From Nitrospirota bacterium (GTDB lineage: Bacteria > Nitrospirota > Nitrospiria > Nitrospirales > UBA8639), in assembly GCA_003235785.1 (NCBI GenBank), contig QJYE01000253.1, positions 1 through 6,672 on the forward strand: DNA of 6,672 nt, read 5' to 3'. Each line of letters opens with the position of its first letter. Position 1 is the stretch's first letter. Position numbers and translations under genes: made by a program. Shown piece after piece: positions 6,137 to 6,672 of this stretch. The notes below the pieces were generated by a model. The model had not been told where the DNA came from. It was given only the letters and a program-made list of their open reading frames with translations, and ran no database searches.

Positions 6137-6672
6137 ATGCCACCTGAAGAACGTCTCACACAAATTGCCATAGAAGATGAGATGCGCTTGTCCTATTTGG
6201 ACTATGCGATGAGCGTCATTGTCGGCCGCGCCTTGCCTGACGTCCGCGATGGGCTCAAGCCCGTGCATCGTCGCATTCTTTATGGCATGAATGAAATGGG
6301 CCTGGGCGCAGCGCGGCCCTACCGGAAGTCAGCGAAGATTGTTGGCGAGATTATGGGTAACTACCATCCCCATGGTGATTCGGCTATTTACGATACCTTG
6401 GTTCGGATGGCGCAGGATTTCAATATGCGCTACCCGCTAGTGGATGGTCAGGGAAATTATGGATCCGTCGATGGCGATCCAGCTGCGGCCATGCGATACA
6501 CCGAAGCCCGCTTGACCAAGTTGGCCGAGGAAATGCTTGTGGACATTGATCGCGAAACGGTCAACTTCACCCCGACCTACGATGAATCCTCAGTCGAACC
6601 TGTGGTCTTGCCAGCCCGTATCCCCAACTTGTTGGTGAATGGAGCGGGCGGGATTGCGGTGGGCTATGCCAC
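6137..6672 (+). CDS. gyrA: DNA gyrase subunit A, N-terminal part (cut by window end)
   Basis: DNA breakage-reunion subunit of gyrase, partner of the upstream gyrB product. The 178 complete codons visible cover the start of the winged-helix/tower region: YLDYAMSVIVGRALPDVRDG (20-39), LKPVHRRILYGM (40-51), and the quinolone-resistance-determining stretch HPHGDSAIYDT (77-87) with Ser82 and Asp86, equivalent to Escherichia coli Ser83 and Asp87, i.e. the usual sensitive-type residues. The catalytic Tyr121 sits in AAAMRYTE (116-123), equivalent to Tyr122. IPNLLVNGAGGIAVG (162-176) is near the window edge. The frame is still open at the edge, so the gene is cut by the window and not broken. The start is the ATG giving the expected short N-terminus; no Shine-Dalgarno, but tandem pyrimidine heptamers lie upstream. 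GyrA and the related ParC are hard to tell apart from this end alone; adjacency to gyrB favours GyrA. Confidence 0.95.
   Translation, partial: MPPEERLTQIAIEDEMRLSYLDYAMSVIVGRALPDVRDGLKPVHRRILYGMNEMGLGAARPYRKSAKIVGEIMGNYHPHGDSAIYDTLVRMAQDFNMRYPLVDGQGNYGSVDGDPAAAMRYTEARLTKLAEEMLVDIDRETVNFTPTYDESSVEPVVLPARIPNLLVNGAGGIAVGYA

Noticed and set aside
1194..6143. Many minus-strand and off-frame open frames over dnaA, dnaN, gyrB and the gyrB-gyrA gap.
   Set aside because: They lie opposite or inside strongly conserved genes, have no family resemblance, and are explained as shadows of the real frames.
1..6672. Search for a new defence, mobile or multi-gene system.
   Set aside because: No transposase, integrase, inverted terminal repeats, CRISPR-type repeats, or toxin/antitoxin-like pair is seen; the window is mainly core replication genes.

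Overview
The window is a bacterial chromosomal replication-start locus read left to right, with every gene on the + strand. It holds two small genes of the DsrE/TusBCD type, an AT-rich intergenic region that looks like the origin of replication (oriC), then dnaA, dnaN, gyrB and the first 178 codons of gyrA, which runs off the right edge. Protein features (a gyrase B with the long proteobacterial-type TOPRIM-to-tail insert, a dnaA-dnaN-gyrB-gyrA order with no recF, and the sequence style of DnaA and GyrA) suggest a Gram-negative, possibly a member of the Nitrospirota (Nitrospira-like). That placement is from memory of the families and is only moderately sure; no rRNA or other marker is present.

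Region by region: 38-382 and 406-657 encode a cysteine-free DsrE/TusC-like protein and a TusB/DsrH-like protein, close together and probably co-transcribed. From 658 to about 950 there is no convincing gene. This stretch carries a TAG/TCG triplet array, a 14-bp direct repeat, an AT-rich segment, and five good DnaA-box-like 9-mers of the form TGTGAATAA/TTATTCACA. The last four boxes crowd around and into the first codons of dnaA. From 921 onward dnaA (initiator), dnaN (sliding clamp), gyrB and gyrA (DNA gyrase) follow with gaps of 23, 52 and 125 bases, a layout consistent with a replication operon.

The genes fit together. DnaA would bind the boxes to melt oriC and probably to repress its own gene. 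The clamp tethers the replicative polymerase, and gyrase removes the positive supercoils made by the forks. G+C rises from about a third in the left part to about 57% in gyrA (hand estimates). Only dnaN has a clear Shine-Dalgarno sequence.

I see no mobile element, CRISPR array, tRNA, rRNA or novel multi-gene system. The most interesting parts are the fine structure of the putative origin and its overlap with the dnaA start, and the sulfur-relay-like gene pair sitting directly beside the origin.
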